Of a stretch of DNA of 43,330 bases, positions 1 to 7,518 are shown piece after piece; position 1 is the stretch's first letter; each line of letters starts with the position of its first letter. The notes under the pieces are model-generated. The model was not told the DNA's origin and ran no database searches. It saw only the letters and a program-made list of their open reading frames with translations. The stretch is from Amycolatopsis sp. CA-126428. GTDB taxonomy: Bacteria > Actinomycetota > Actinomycetes > Mycobacteriales > Pseudonocardiaceae. Both the position numbers and the translations under genes were made by a program. The stretch spans positions 1-43,330 of the forward strand of contig NZ_PPHF01000161.1 in NCBI RefSeq assembly GCF_002904335.1, read 5' to 3'.

Positions 1-118
1 CCGAGCGGCAGCCAGGCGCCAGACCGGCTCGGCCGCGCGCAGACCGGCCCAGCCGGGCGCCAGCCGAGCGGCCCAGCCGGGCAGCAGGCCAGCCTGGCCG
101 GACTCGCCGCCGTACCCC
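1..118. repeat. Degenerate GC-rich short repeats at left edge
   Basis: About ten imperfect units resembling CAGCCGGGC and CAGACCGGC follow one another without a clear reading frame of either strand. No start, stop or ribosome site marks a gene. It may be the tail of an Ala/Pro-rich coding region cut by the window edge, or simple intergenic repeat. Nothing further can be said. Confidence 0.3.
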
Positions 119-128
119 GGGCCCTCGC

Positions 129-524
129 TCAAGCCGCGCCGCGGTAGGTGCCGATCGTCCAGGCGTTGCCCTCCGGGTCGCGCAGGCTGAACGTGTGCGA
201 GCCGTACTCGGTGTCCGTCAGCTCGGCCGTGATCTCCGCACCCGCGGCCTGCACCCGCGCGTACACCTCGTCGACCTTGTCCGACACCACGTACACCGCG
301 GACGCACCCGGCTTCATCGCGTCGTGGACGCCATCCGGCGGGCGGACGCTGCCCAGCATCACCGCGCCGCCCTCGGGCCAGCGCAGCTCGGCGTGCGCGA
401 TCAGCCGGTCCCCCTCGGGCACCACCAGCGCTTCGGTGAAGCCGAGGACGTCGACGAGGAAGCGGACCGCGGCCGGGGCGTCGTCGTAGCGGAGGGCGGG
501 CCAGACGTTCGGTTCAGGAATCAT
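129..524 (-). CDS. VOC (glyoxalase/bleomycin-resistance fold) family protein
   Basis: 131 residues, the usual length of a single-domain VOC protein. The N-terminus (VWPALRYDDAPAAVRFLVDV) has the typical first beta-strand followed by the A-x-x-F-L helix, and the C-terminus has the hallmark YGSHTFSLRDPEGNAWTIG strand, which normally supplies a metal-binding acidic residue. Members bind a divalent metal and act as isomerases, dioxygenases or drug-binding proteins; the substrate here cannot be told. The ATG sits 4 bases after the stop of the AraC regulator gene, so the two are almost certainly one transcript and this protein is probably made by translational coupling. Its expression would then follow the damage-type promoter in front of that regulator. 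Confidence 0.9.
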   Translation of the reverse strand: MIPEPNVWPALRYDDAPAAVRFLVDVLGFTEALVVPEGDRLIAHAELRWPEGGAVMLGSVRPPDGVHDAMKPGASAVYVVSDKVDEVYARVQAAGAEITAELTDTEYGSHTFSLRDPEGNAWTIGTYRGAA

Positions 525-528
525 GCCG

Positions 529-1323
529 TCAGCTTCGCGCCACCTCCGCCTCCTGGTCTTGGAGGAACGGGAGCTCCTCGGCGATCCACGTCCCCGGCGT
601 GCACCCCGCCAGCGCGCGCCATTCGTTCGTCAGGTGCGCCTGGTCGTAGAACCCGCACTCCGCCGCCAGCGCCGCCAGGTCCGCGCGCCCACTCCGCAGC
701 AGGCGCCCGGCCCGCTCGAACCGCAGCACCCGCGCCGCCTGCTTCGGCGCGAGCCCCAGCTCCGCGCGGAAGCGCTCGCCCAAGTGACGGCGGCTCCAGC
801 CGACCTCGTCCGCGAGATCCGCGACGCGCACCCGCCCGTCCGCACCCCGCAGCCGGCGCCACGCCTCCCCCAGCTCGGGCGGCGGCACCACCGGCTCGAC
901 GGCCCGGGCCGCCAGCACCTCGTCGAGCAGCGCGAACCGCTCGCGCCAAGACAGCTCCCTCAGCCTTTCGGGCAACCAGCCGAGACCGAACTCCGCCAGG
1001 TCGGCCACCTCGCCGCTCAGCTCGGCCGCCGTCACCCCGAACAGCGTCCGCACGCCCAGCGGGTCGAGCTCCAGCTGCACCCCCTCCTGCACGCGGTCCT
1101 GCCTGATCAGCACCGCGCTGGTGTGCAGCCCGCCGACCAGCGCCTGCAGGCTCTGCCCGGCCATCCGCACCGGCCCGGCGAGGCTGATGACGAGCGTCAC
1201 ATGCCGGGACGGCAGGCCGCGGTGGACGGCCAGCGTGACGTCGTCCTGCGCGTACCCCACATAGCGCGTGACCAGGGGCCGCACCACCGGGTGCGGCTCG
1301 TGGAGGGCCCAGGTCACGCTCAC
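529..1323 (-). CDS. AraC-family transcriptional regulator
   Basis: 264 residues when started at GTG 1323. The C-terminal half carries two helix-turn-helix motifs (VADLADEVGWSRRHLGERF and LAALAAECGFYDQAHLTNEW), the signature of AraC/XylS DNA-binding domains. The N-terminal 150 residues are a poorly conserved sensor domain. The open frame extends a further 109 codons upstream, but that part lies antisense to a well-formed small gene and lacks G/C third-position bias. GTG 1323 is chosen because a -10 box TAGGCT ends 7 bases upstream, giving a leaderless message. A second GTG two codons later is possible. The VOC gene follows 4 bases downstream. Effector and targets are unknown; the VOC protein is the likeliest partner. 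Confidence 0.88.
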   Translation of the reverse strand: MSVTWALHEPHPVVRPLVTRYVGYAQDDVTLAVHRGLPSRHVTLVISLAGPVRMAGQSLQALVGGLHTSAVLIRQDRVQEGVQLELDPLGVRTLFGVTAAELSGEVADLAEFGLGWLPERLRELSWRERFALLDEVLAARAVEPVVPPPELGEAWRRLRGADGRVRVADLADEVGWSRRHLGERFRAELGLAPKQAARVLRFERAGRLLRSGRADLAALAAECGFYDQAHLTNEWRALAGCTPGTWIAEELPFLQDQEAEVARS

Positions 1324-1330
1324 GAATACG

Positions 1331-1353
1331 AGCCTAATCGTCACCACCGACAG
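1331..1353 (-). promoter_or_regulatory. RecA-NDp/PafBC-type promoter of the AraC gene
   Basis: Reading on the minus strand, CTGTCGGTG (1353-1345) is followed by 8 bases and the -10 hexamer TAGGCT (1336-1331). The GTG start lies 7 bases further on. This fits the mycobacterial damage-promoter consensus TTGTCRGTG-N8-TANNNT except for its first base. No Shine-Dalgarno sequence is visible, so the message is probably leaderless. Confidence 0.65.
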
Positions 1354-1407
1354 TTCCGCGTCTGCTAACACGGACAGTGCGTCCCCACCGCGGAAGGAAA
1401 CACCCCG

Positions 1408-1662
1408 ATGACGATCCAAGAGCAGGCGCAGCAGCTGGAGCTGCTCGCCGACCAGGTGCCGACCGGCATCGCGCTCGCCACGAAGAGCGACCTCGAAGAC
1501 CTCCAGGCCCACGTGCTCGGCCTGCTCGGGGAGACGTCCTCCGCGACCGCGATCCAGGGCGCCATCCAGCTCGCTTCCCAGCAGATCGACGAGGTCGCGG
1601 CCGCGCTCGAGAACGTCCGCCTGCAGATCCGCGACGCCGCCCAGCACCACCTCCAGGGCTGA
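1408..1662 (+). CDS. Small helical protein of unknown function
   Basis: 84 residues with a clear ribosome site (GGAAGGAA, 8 bases before ATG). The sequence is acidic, rich in Gln, Ala, Leu and Glu, and predicted by eye to be two long helices separated near residue 45. It has no cysteine, no tryptophan and no WXG motif, so it is not a WXG100/Esx protein. No signal peptide or membrane segment is present. G/C third-position bias is strong, which supports real coding. It lies divergent to the AraC regulator with an 84-base gap and is followed by a short palindrome that may end transcription. No family was recognised. Confidence 0.8.
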   Translation: MTIQEQAQQLELLADQVPTGIALATKSDLEDLQAHVLGLLGETSSATAIQGAIQLASQQIDEVAAALENVRLQIRDAAQHHLQG

Positions 1663-1663
1663 G

Positions 1664-1678
1664 GCCCCGGACCGGGGC
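1664..1678 (+). terminator. Short palindrome after the 84-residue gene
   Basis: GCCCCGG-A-CCGGGGC begins 1 base after the stop codon. The arms pair perfectly over 7 bp, with an effective 3-5 base loop. No T-run follows, as is usual for actinobacterial terminators. Confidence 0.4.
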
Positions 1679-1679
1679 A

Positions 1680-1724
1680 GTGTCCGTGCGGTGTCAGGCC
1701 GGTGTCAGGCGCGCCGCGCACAGT
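1680..1724 (+). promoter_or_regulatory. Three heptads with 11-bp period plus -10 box
   Basis: GTGTCCG (1680), GTGTCAG (1691) and GTGTCAG (1702) recur exactly every 11 bp. CACAGT (1719-1724) could be a -10 box, 6 bases before ATG 1731. Direct heptads on one helix face near the -35 region are how SARP activators and PhoP bind DNA. Confidence 0.5.
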
Positions 1725-1730
1725 CACCGC

Positions 1731-2543
1731 ATGACCGAGAACAGCACTGCCCCGATCACCGCGGACTGGACCGGCCTGGTGCCGGTGGACGACACGGCAC
1801 TGGCCGTCACCGACACCGGCGGGCCCGGCCTCCCCGTGGTCTACCTCAACGGCCAGTTCGCCACCCAGGGCTACTGGCGCCGCGTCCTCGCCGAACTCGG
1901 CCCGGAGTTCCGGCACATCACCTACGACGAGCGGGCCCGCGGCAAGTCGCGGCGCTCGGCCGACTATTCGTTCGAAGCCGCTGTTCGCGACGTCGACGCC
2001 GTCCTCGCCGCCCGGGGCGTGGAGCGGGCGCTGGTGGTCGGCTGGTCCTACGGCGCGGTCGTCGCGGCGCACTGGGCCGAGCGCAACCCGGAGCGGGCCA
2101 TCGGCGCGGTCCTGGTCGACGGCGCCTTCCCGCACGACTGGCTCGACGACGCCATGGAGCAGCGGATCCGCAAGCTGTTCAAGCGGATGAGCTGGTTCCT
2201 GCCGCTGCTGCGCCCGACCGGGCTGGCCCCGCGGATGACCGCGGCCCAGCAGGCCGAGAGCAACATCGAACTCGGCAAGCTGTCCCGCGAGCGCGAGCTG
2301 GGTCCGGTGCTGGACGGCCTCACCGTCCCGGTGCGGTACGTGGTCGCCTCGGGCACGTCGCTGGGCAGCAAGGGCGACGAGCAGGAGCGGATCCGCGCCG
2401 CCCTCGACGCGGTGACCGCCCGGAAAGCGAACATCACCAGCGAGAAGGTCGCGAGCAACCACGGCGCCATCCTGCGCAAGGACTTCCGCGCCGTCGCCGA
2501 CGCGGTCCGCGGTCTCGCGGCCCGGTCGTCCGCGCCGAGGTAG
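1731..2543 (+). CDS. Alpha/beta hydrolase
   Basis: 270 residues, normal for a single-domain alpha/beta hydrolase. The oxyanion strand is followed by the nucleophile elbow GWSYG (about residues 103-107), and the catalytic histidine is likely in SNHGAIL near residue 243. No lid domain large enough for a lipase is visible, nor a signal peptide. ATG 1731 is chosen because the frame upstream lacks coding bias and holds direct repeats that look regulatory. No good ribosome site is present and CACAGT lies 6 bases upstream, so the message may be leaderless. Substrate unknown. The gene stands alone, convergent with the ispG block. Confidence 0.85.
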   Translation: MTENSTAPITADWTGLVPVDDTALAVTDTGGPGLPVVYLNGQFATQGYWRRVLAELGPEFRHITYDERARGKSRRSADYSFEAAVRDVDAVLAARGVERALVVGWSYGAVVAAHWAERNPERAIGAVLVDGAFPHDWLDDAMEQRIRKLFKRMSWFLPLLRPTGLAPRMTAAQQAESNIELGKLSRERELGPVLDGLTVPVRYVVASGTSLGSKGDEQERIRAALDAVTARKANITSEKVASNHGAILRKDFRAVADAVRGLAARSSAPR

Positions 2544-2599
2544 CGGAAGGGCAGCGAGCCGGCGAAGGCCGTCCCGCCGGATCCGTCGTGCTCGCGAGT

Positions 2600-2718
2600 C
2601 GTACGTGAAGCCCGCTTCGCGCAGCGCGCGCAGAACCCCGCGCGCTCCGCCTGACGCCTCGATGCCCGCGACGTCGAAGCCGACGGCCGACGCCTCGAGA
2701 GCGCCGTCCGGAAGAAGC
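2600..2718 (-). other. Coding-like fragment downstream of ispG
   Basis: Directly after the ispG stop, one minus-strand frame reads ELLPDGALEASAVGFDVAGI and continues with GVLRALREAGFTYDSR. Almost every codon ends in G or C, unlike the other frames, and the helix-like stretch looks protein-like. No start codon precedes it, and beyond about 2600 the frame runs into antisense of the hydrolase without a stop. It may be the remnant of a gene once fused to, or following, ispG. Family not recognised. Confidence 0.3.
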
Positions 2719-3870
2719 TCAGCCGGCGGTGACCACCGGCGCGCCCTCGCCGAGGGACTCGCCCGCCTCTTCGGCGATGCGCATGGCCTCTTCGATGAGC
2801 GTCTCGACGATCGCGTGCTCGGGCACGGTCTTGATGACCTCGCCCTTGACGAAGATCTGGCCCTTGCCGTTGCCCGACGCGACGCCCAGGTCGGCCTCGC
2901 GGGCCTCGCCCGGGCCGTTCACGACGCAGCCCATGACGGCCACGCGCAACGGGATCTCCATGCCCTCGAGACCGGCCGTGACCTGCTCGGCGAGCGTGTA
3001 GACGTCGACCTGCGCCCGGCCGCACGACGGGCACGACACGATCTCCAGCTTGCGCTGCTTGAGGTTCAGCGACTGCAGGATCTGGATCCCGACCTTGACC
3101 TCTTCGACCGGCGGCGCGGACAGCGACACGCGGATCGTGTCGCCGATGCCCTGGCGCAGCAGCGCGCCGAACGCCACGGCCGACTTGATCGTGCCCTGGA
3201 ACGCCGGGCCCGCCTCGGTGACGCCCAGGTGCAGCGGGTAGTCGCACTGCTCGGCGAGGATCTCGTAGGCGCGCACCATGACCACCGGGTCGTTGTGCTT
3301 CACCGAGATCTTGATGTCGTGGAAGTCGTGCTCGGCGAACAGCGACGCCTCCCACAGCGCCGACTCGGCCAGCGCCTCCGGCGTCGCCTTGCCGTACTTG
3401 TCCATGATCCGCTTGTCCAGCGAACCCGCGTTGACGCCGATCCGGATCGGCGTGCCGTGGTCCTTCGCGGCCTGCGCGATCTCCTTGACCTGGTCGTCGA
3501 ACTTCCGGATGTTGCCCGGGTTGACGCGCACCGCCGCGCAGCCGGCCTCGATCGCGGCGAAGACGTACTTCGGCTGGAAGTGGATGTCGGCGATCACCGG
3601 GATCTGCGACTTCCTCGCGATCGCCGGCAGCGCCTCGGCGTCGTCGGCCGACGGGCACGCGACGCGGACGATGTCGCAGCCCGCGGCGGTCAGCTCGGCG
3701 ATCTGCTGCAGGGTCGCGTTGACGTCGGAGGTGAGCGTCGTCGTCATCGACTGGACGGAGATCGGGTGGTCGCTGCCGACGCCGACCGGACCCACCTGGA
3801 GCTGGCGGGTCTTGCGACGCTCGGACAGGACGGGCGGGGGCAGGGCGGGCATACCGAGTGCGACGGTCAC
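2719..3870 (-). CDS. ispG: 4-hydroxy-3-methylbut-2-en-1-yl diphosphate synthase (flavodoxin)
   Basis: IspG (GcpE) reductively opens the cyclic diphosphate MEcPP to HMBPP, the penultimate step of the non-mevalonate isoprenoid pathway, using a [4Fe-4S] cluster. The 383 residues match the usual bacterial length. The N-terminal TIM barrel is complete. The cluster ligands are visible as CPSC (Cys280, Cys283) and GCVVNGPGEA (Cys315, with Glu322 as fourth ligand). It follows rip1 after a 114-base gap, long enough for its own promoter: TACGCT lies 7 bases before GTG 3870, suggesting a leaderless message independent of dxr-rip1. An alternative start is ATG six codons later. Confidence 0.97.
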   Translation of the reverse strand: MTVALGMPALPPPVLSERRKTRQLQVGPVGVGSDHPISVQSMTTTLTSDVNATLQQIAELTAAGCDIVRVACPSADDAEALPAIARKSQIPVIADIHFQPKYVFAAIEAGCAAVRVNPGNIRKFDDQVKEIAQAAKDHGTPIRIGVNAGSLDKRIMDKYGKATPEALAESALWEASLFAEHDFHDIKISVKHNDPVVMVRAYEILAEQCDYPLHLGVTEAGPAFQGTIKSAVAFGALLRQGIGDTIRVSLSAPPVEEVKVGIQILQSLNLKQRKLEIVSCPSCGRAQVDVYTLAEQVTAGLEGMEIPLRVAVMGCVVNGPGEAREADLGVASGNGKGQIFVKGEVIKTVPEHAIVETLIEEAMRIAEEAGESLGEGAPVVTAG

Positions 3871-3877
3871 GGTTTCC

Positions 3878-3883
3878 AGCGTA
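3878..3883 (-). promoter_or_regulatory. -10 box of ispG
   Basis: TACGCT on the minus strand ends 7 bases before the GTG start of ispG. No Shine-Dalgarno sequence stands at the usual distance, so translation from a leaderless message is likely. Confidence 0.45.
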
Positions 3884-3984
3884 CCTACCCCTACTGGGCC
3901 ACCTTCACCATGTCAACCGTCACGGTGAGCAGCATTACGCCGGGGGTGAGCGGTCCCGGGCGGACCGCACCCCCTCCGTGGGAC

Positions 3985-5220
3985 TTACGGGCCGATCCGG
4001 ATCGGGTTGACGATGTCGGCCGTCACCGTGAGTAGCGTCACGGCGCCGCCGATGAGCACCAGCGCCATCGTGATTCCCGACAGCTTCGTGTAGTCGACCG
4101 GACCCCCGGCCACCTTGCCCCGCCGCGCCCGGATCCAGTCGCGGACGCGCTCGTACCAGACCACCGCGATGTGCCCGCCGTCCAGCGGCAGCAGCGGCAG
4201 CAGGTTGAACACGCCGATGAAGAAGTTCAGGCTGGCCAGCAGGAAGAAGAACAGCACCCAGAGGCCCTGCTCGACCGCCTGGCCGCCGATCCGGCTCGCA
4301 CCGACGACGCTGACCGGGGTGTTCGCGTCGCGTACGCCGCCGAAGATCGCGTCGACCACGGCGGGGATGCGCTGCGGGAACTGGACGAGCCGCTGGGCTG
4401 TCTCGGCGAACATCGTGCCGGTGAAGCTGAACGTGGCGCCGACCGCGGCGACCGGGCCGTACTGCGTGGTCAGCTCCGGCTGCCGGGGCGAGGCGCCGAT
4501 CATGCCGACTTCCTTGACGGTGGCGCCGTTCCAGCGCTGCACCTTCGGCACGTCGACGACGAGCCACAGGGCCTGACCGTCCCGCTGCACCTGGAACACC
4601 GTCCGGCCGCTGGTGGCCTGCACGGCGGCGAGCATCTCGTCCCAGGTCGCGACCGGCTTCCCGCCGACCGCGGTCACCTTGTCGCCGGGCCGCAGCCCGG
4701 CCGTCGCCGCCGGGGTCGGCGCGTCCGCCGGGCAGCCGGAGTTCTTGGCCTTGGACTGGGCCTCGGCCTGCTCCTTCGTCGTGGCCGACTGGGCGCAGGA
4801 GGTCGAGGCCAGCACCGGCTCGGTCGGGGCGGGCGCCAGCTTCGGCAGCCCCATGGTCACGGCCATCAGGTAGAGGACCAGGAAGCCCAGGATGAAGTGG
4901 GTGATCGACCCGGCCGACATCACGACGGTGCGCTTCCAGGTCTTGAACCGCCACATCGCGCGCGGCGCCTCGTCCGGGGTCACCTCGTCGAGCGCCGTCA
5001 TGCCGGCGATGTCGCAGAACCCGCCGAGCGGGATCCACTTCAGGCCGTACTCGGTCTCGCCGCGGCGCCAGGAGAACACCGTGGGCCCGAAGCCCACGAA
5101 GTACCGGCGGACCTTCATGCCGAAGGCCTTCGCGGTGACCATGTGGCCGGCCTCGTGCAGTGCGACTGAGACGCAGATCCCCAGCGCGAAGAGCACCACA
5201 CCGATGATGTAGGCGAGCAC
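3985..5220 (-). CDS. rip1: M50 site-2 zinc metalloprotease (RseP/Rip1)
   Basis: Intramembrane protease of 411 residues that cleaves anti-sigma factors within the membrane, releasing their sigma factors; mycobacterial Rip1 is the nearest known model. The first membrane helix holds HEAGH (residues 22-26), and the third zinc ligand is in LDGG (346-349). A PDZ domain (GLRPGDKVTAVGGKPV, around residues 176-240) lies between. The extracytoplasmic loop contains two cysteines (CAQ and SGCPAD) about 20 residues apart, possibly a disulfide. The GTG start is 3 bases after the dxr stop, with the ribosome site GAGGGGAAG inside the end of dxr, so the pair is one operon and coupled in translation. Confidence 0.95.
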   Translation of the reverse strand: MLAYIIGVVLFALGICVSVALHEAGHMVTAKAFGMKVRRYFVGFGPTVFSWRRGETEYGLKWIPLGGFCDIAGMTALDEVTPDEAPRAMWRFKTWKRTVVMSAGSITHFILGFLVLYLMAVTMGLPKLAPAPTEPVLASTSCAQSATTKEQAEAQSKAKNSGCPADAPTPAATAGLRPGDKVTAVGGKPVATWDEMLAAVQATSGRTVFQVQRDGQALWLVVDVPKVQRWNGATVKEVGMIGASPRQPELTTQYGPVAAVGATFSFTGTMFAETAQRLVQFPQRIPAVVDAIFGGVRDANTPVSVVGASRIGGQAVEQGLWVLFFFLLASLNFFIGVFNLLPLLPLDGGHIAVVWYERVRDWIRARRGKVAGGPVDYTKLSGITMALVLIGGAVTLLTVTADIVNPIRIGP

Positions 5221-5223
5221 CCG

Positions 5224-6426
5224 CTACTTCCCCTCGATGATCGAACCGGCCCGCGCACGAGCCCACCGCTCGGCCGCGAGAACGTCCTCGACGTCGCGTG
5301 GTTCGCGACGCCATTCGTCGGCGGCTCCCACCACCTCGGAAACAGTGTCCACTATCGACGTGAAGCTGGTGTTCTGCGCCAGGAAAGCGGACACCAGCTC
5401 CTCGTTCGCGGCGTTGTAGACCGCGGGCAGGCAGCCGCCCTCGGTGCCGCAGTGCCGGGCCAGCTCGACGGCCGGGAAGGCCTCGTCGTCCAGTGGCTCG
5501 AACGTCCAGGTCGCGGCCTGGTCCCAGGTGCACGCGGGGGCGGCCCCGGGGACCCGGTCGGGCCAGTGCAGGGCGAGCGCGATGGGCAGCCGCATGTCGG
5601 GCGGGCTGGCCTGGGCGATCGTCGAGCCGTCGGCGAAGGTCACCATCGAGTGCACGATCGACTGCGGGTGCACGGTGACGTCGATCTTCGCGGGTTCGAT
5701 GTCGAACAGCAGCGCCGCCTCGATCAGCTCCAGGCCCTTGTTGACCAGGGTGGCGGAGTTGATCGTGATGAGCGGGCCCATGGACCAGGTCGGGTGCGCC
5801 ATCGCCTGCTCGACGGTGACACCGGCCAGCTCCGCGCGCTTGCGGCCGCGGAACGGGCCGCCGGACGCGGTGAGGACCAGCCGGGCGACCTCGCTCCGGT
5901 GCCCGGCGCGCAGGGCCTGGGCGATGGCGGAGTGCTCGGAGTCCACGGGCACGAGCTGCCCGGGCTTGGCGGCGGCGAGCACCAGCGGCCCGCCGGCGAT
6001 GAGGGACTCCTTGTTGGCCAGGGCCAGGGTGGCGCCGGTGGCGAGCGCCCGCAGCGTCGGCTCGAGGCCGCGGGAGCCCGGGAGCGCGTTGAGGACGGTG
6101 TCGACCTTGACGGCGTCGATCAGCTCGGTGACGGCGTCCGAGCCCGCGAAGAGCCGCGGGAGCTTGAACTCGCCCTGGGCGTACCCGCGCTTCTGCGCTT
6201 CGGCGTACAGCGCGAGCTGGACGTCTTCGGCGGCCGTGGCCCTGGTCACGGCGACGGCCTCGACGCCGTGCGCGATCGCCTGCGCGGCGAGCGCGGCCGG
6301 ATCGGCCCCGCCCGCGGCGATCCCGGCCACCCGGAACAGGTGCGGGTTGCGCGCGGCGACGTCGAGGGCCTGCACGCCGATGGACCCGGTCGAGCCGAGC
6401 ACGAGAACGCTTCGCGAGGTAGTCAT
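5224..6426 (-). CDS. dxr: 1-deoxy-D-xylulose-5-phosphate reductoisomerase
   Basis: Dxr (IspC) converts DXP to MEP with NADPH, the first committed step of the MEP pathway and the target of fosmidomycin. The 400 residues include the NADPH loop GSTGSIG (9-15), NKESLIAGG, the metal and substrate motifs DSEHSAI, TASGGPF and MAHPTWSMG, and SATLVNKGLELIEA. The C-terminal NAANEE helix is intact, so the enzyme should be active. It heads the operon with rip1. GACAAT lies 8 bases upstream of ATG as a possible -10 element. The DUF2631 gene is divergent with 94 bases between, a neighbourhood kept across many actinobacteria. Confidence 0.97.
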   Translation of the reverse strand: MTTSRSVLVLGSTGSIGVQALDVAARNPHLFRVAGIAAGGADPAALAAQAIAHGVEAVAVTRATAAEDVQLALYAEAQKRGYAQGEFKLPRLFAGSDAVTELIDAVKVDTVLNALPGSRGLEPTLRALATGATLALANKESLIAGGPLVLAAAKPGQLVPVDSEHSAIAQALRAGHRSEVARLVLTASGGPFRGRKRAELAGVTVEQAMAHPTWSMGPLITINSATLVNKGLELIEAALLFDIEPAKIDVTVHPQSIVHSMVTFADGSTIAQASPPDMRLPIALALHWPDRVPGAAPACTWDQAATWTFEPLDDEAFPAVELARHCGTEGGCLPAVYNAANEELVSAFLAQNTSFTSIVDTVSEVVGAADEWRREPRDVEDVLAAERWARARAGSIIEGK

Positions 6427-6520
6427 CGCCGGTCATTGTCGCGCGGGGCGTCTCCGCGGCGCACCCGGAGGTGTGGGATCATCGGCGGGTCCGAGGTTCA
6501 CGGGGTTTGAGGAGTTCATC

Positions 6521-6778
6521 GTGGCAGGCAAGGCGGTCGAGAAGAGGCGGCCCGAGGTCGACCCGCGCGACGAGCCGTCCGCGGCCTGGGGCTGGCACGG
6601 CTCGTTCCCGAAGGCCACCCGCATCGCCGGCTGGGTCAGCGCGATCATCCTGCTCGTGATGATCAAGGGCAACCACGAGAACAACACCGAGAACGTGTGG
6701 CTGGTCGGGCTGGCGCTGTTCCTCGTGCTGCTGCTGGTGCTGGACATCCGCAAGCAGCGCACGGCCTGGCGCAAGTAG
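6521..6778 (+). CDS. DUF2631 small membrane protein
   Basis: 85 residues. A polar N-terminus containing EVDPRDEPSAAWGWHG is followed by two short hydrophobic helices (about residues 34-47 and 57-73) linked by KGNHENNTENVW, and a basic tail. This is the DUF2631 pattern found next to dxr in actinobacteria; no function is known. GTG 6521 is chosen because GAGGAG stands 6 bases before it; the longer open frame upstream is antisense to dxr. The next gene starts 25 bases on, apparently from its own promoter. Confidence 0.88.
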   Translation: MAGKAVEKRRPEVDPRDEPSAAWGWHGSFPKATRIAGWVSAIILLVMIKGNHENNTENVWLVGLALFLVLLLVLDIRKQRTAWRK

Positions 6779-6790
6779 TTCGTCATTCGC

Positions 6791-6796
6791 TAACGT
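6791..6796 (+). promoter_or_regulatory. -10 box of the cyclophilin gene
   Basis: TAACGT ends 7 bases before ATG 6804 and no ribosome site is present in the 25-base gap, which suggests a leaderless start. Confidence 0.4.
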
Positions 6797-6803
6797 CCCC
6801 GGC

Positions 6804-7463
6804 ATGAAGCTGCGCTGGGGACTGGCCGTGTTCGCTGTTCTGGGTGCCCTGGTGGTGCCCGCCGCGCCGGCATCGGCTTCGGTGCCGTTGGTCCGCTGCA
6901 CGTTCACGCCGACCCCGGACAACCCGGCGGCGCGTCCCGTGGTGCGTCCGTTGCCGGTGGCGCCGACCCGCGGGACCGTGGACGTGACGTTCCGGTTCAA
7001 CTACGGGCCGGTGACGGTGCGGTTGGACCGCGCGGGAGCTGCTCCGTGCGCGGTGCACAACCTGGTTTCGCTGGTTTTGCAGCGGTTCTACGACCGCTCC
7101 CAGTGCTGGCGGCTTTCGAATTCTTCTCGTCTCGGCGTGCTCCAGTGCGGAGACATCTACGAGGTCGAAAAGGGCGGGCCGGGGTACAAGTTCCCGGACG
7201 AGGTTTCCGGCGCCGAGACGTACCCGCGCGGGACGATCGCGATGGGGAACCAGGGGCCCGGGACGAACGGGTCGGAGTTCTTCATCGTGCACTCGTTCGC
7301 GAACATCCCGGCGAACTATTCGGTCATGGGGCAGGTGATCCGCGGGATGTCGGCGATCGACCGGATGGTCGCCGACGGGATCATCCCGACGGATCCGAAC
7401 GGGCCGCTGGACGGGGCTCCGGCGCACCCGGTGAAGATCCAGCGGGCCACGGTCGGCTGGTAG
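6804..7463 (+). CDS. Secreted cyclophilin-type peptidyl-prolyl isomerase
   Basis: 219 residues. A signal peptide (KLRWGLAVFAVLGALVVPAA, cleavage near ASA-SVP at residues 25-28) directs it outside the cell, where it would isomerise proline bonds during folding of exported proteins. The cyclophilin core has the GPGTNGSEFFI active-site motif, with Glu where Gln is usual, and the GQVIRGMSAIDRM region. Four cysteines lie in the mature part (RCTF, PCAV, QCWR, LQCGD), which fits disulfides outside the membrane. There is no lipobox. It ends in a strong hairpin shared with the convergent MFS gene. Confidence 0.9.
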   Translation: MKLRWGLAVFAVLGALVVPAAPASASVPLVRCTFTPTPDNPAARPVVRPLPVAPTRGTVDVTFRFNYGPVTVRLDRAGAAPCAVHNLVSLVLQRFYDRSQCWRLSNSSRLGVLQCGDIYEVEKGGPGYKFPDEVSGAETYPRGTIAMGNQGPGTNGSEFFIVHSFANIPANYSVMGQVIRGMSAIDRMVADGIIPTDPNGPLDGAPAHPVKIQRATVGW

Positions 7464-7479
7464 GCCCACCGACGGAAAA

Positions 7480-7503
7480 GCCGGGTGCCATCCGGCACCC
7501 GGC
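7480..7503. terminator. Bidirectional hairpin terminator
   Basis: GCCGGGTGCC (7480-7489), loop ATCC, GGCACCCGGC (7494-7503): 10 bp with no mismatch, flanked by GAAAA on the left and TTCCCC on the right. It separates two convergent genes and would serve both. Confidence 0.8.
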
Positions 7504-7518
7504 TTCCCCGCTTCACCT

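Noticed and set aside
1808..1815. CACCGACA inside the hydrolase gene as a further damage promoter
   Set aside because: No TANNNT at the required 8-base distance; within coding sequence.
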